NCBI GenBank assembly: GCA_937141995.1
Contig: CAKZQX010001044.1
Coordinates: 1-5,831, forward strand
From: an uncultured Chloroflexaceae bacterium
Lineage (GTDB): Bacteria > Chloroflexota > Chloroflexia > Chloroflexales > Chloroflexaceae
Direction: 5' to 3'
DNA length: 5,831 bases
Part shown: in pieces, positions 5,720-5,831 of the stretch
Numbering within the stretch: the first letter of the stretch is position 1
How the letters are laid out: the number at the start of each line of letters is the position of its first letter
Translations under genes and position numbers: made by a program
Notes under the pieces: generated by a model
Database searches by the model: none
The model's input: the letters and a program-made list of their open reading frames with translations, nothing else
What the model was told of the DNA's origin: nothing

Positions 5720-5764
5720 CTTTTTCACAAAAAAATTCACTGAGTGAATTTTTTTGTGAAAAAG
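5720..5764. repeat. Perfect 45-bp AT-rich palindrome
   Basis: The arms 5720-5741 and 5743-5764 are exact reverse complements (22 bp each) with a single central base at 5742. Each arm contains a seven-base A or T run between two TTCAC/GTGAA words. The inner part (A7, a TTCAC-TGA-GTGAA hairpin, T7) has the layout of an intrinsic terminator in both directions, although its stem is AT-rich. It could end transcription of a gene to the right on the minus strand, or act as a dimer-protein operator. It stands out sharply from the GC-rich surroundings. Confidence 0.7.
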
Positions 5765-5831
5765 CATGGAATCTTCCGCCCTGCCGGAGACGAAATGCTC
5801 TGCCGGATCAGTGACCGCGTAAGTCGTGTCA
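5765..5831. other. Right edge of window, no gene identified
   Basis: One minus-strand frame is open from the right edge (5830) through the palindrome and the repeat to a stop at 5627-5629, but its translation looks random (poly-Lys/Phe across the palindrome, Arg/Cys runs) and it runs almost to the etfA start. I do not call it a gene. A short direct repeat CTGCCGGA appears twice (near 5779 and 5800). No etfB-like coding sequence is visible. Confidence 0.35.

Noticed and set aside
5720..5764. Rex or CRP-type operator in the palindrome (TTGTGA and TCACAA words)
   Set aside because: The half-sites are in the everted order (TTCACAA first, TTGTGAA second) and 23 bases apart, not the required TTGTGA-N6-TCACAA arrangement.

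Overview
The window is GC-rich bacterial DNA with four protein genes and well-defined intergenic regions. The likely source is a member of the Chloroflexota, perhaps class Chloroflexia. This rests on two things: a Tat-exported lipoprotein with a Pro/Glu/Thr/Ala-rich linker after the lipid cysteine, and the general composition. It is an inference from style, not a marker-gene identification.

Layout. Positions 1-147 hold the edge of an intergenic region, with one copy of a 46-bp repeat and a hairpin terminator (87-131) for the first gene. A minus-strand gene at 148-1011 encodes an unrecognised 287-residue protein and has its own sigma70-like promoter at 1082-1110. A minus-strand GNAT acetyltransferase follows at 1133-1921. 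The 485-bp region 1922-2406 separates it from the divergent plus-strand phoX gene (2407-4461), which encodes a PhoX/DUF839-family alkaline phosphatase. The convergent gap 4462-4632 holds a strong hairpin terminator. The minus-strand gene at 4633-5613 is etfA, the electron transfer flavoprotein alpha subunit. The last 218 bases hold the second, inverted copy of the 46-bp repeat and a perfect 45-bp AT-rich palindrome.

The best-supported regulatory signal is a run of six TTAAC-like pentamers at 10-11 bp intervals (2051-2109), ending 10 bp before a TATACT -10 box. This is the geometry of a PhoB/PhoP-type Pho box, and it lies upstream of a phosphatase gene. The predicted transcript would carry a leader of about 275 nt before the phoX start codon. 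The phosphatase and its regulator site fit phosphate scavenging at the cell surface. The other genes show no evident functional link to it, so the window looks like ordinary chromosome with good regulatory detail rather than a defined multi-gene system. The least explained elements are the inverted 46-bp repeat pair, the 45-bp palindrome and the unknown 287-residue protein.
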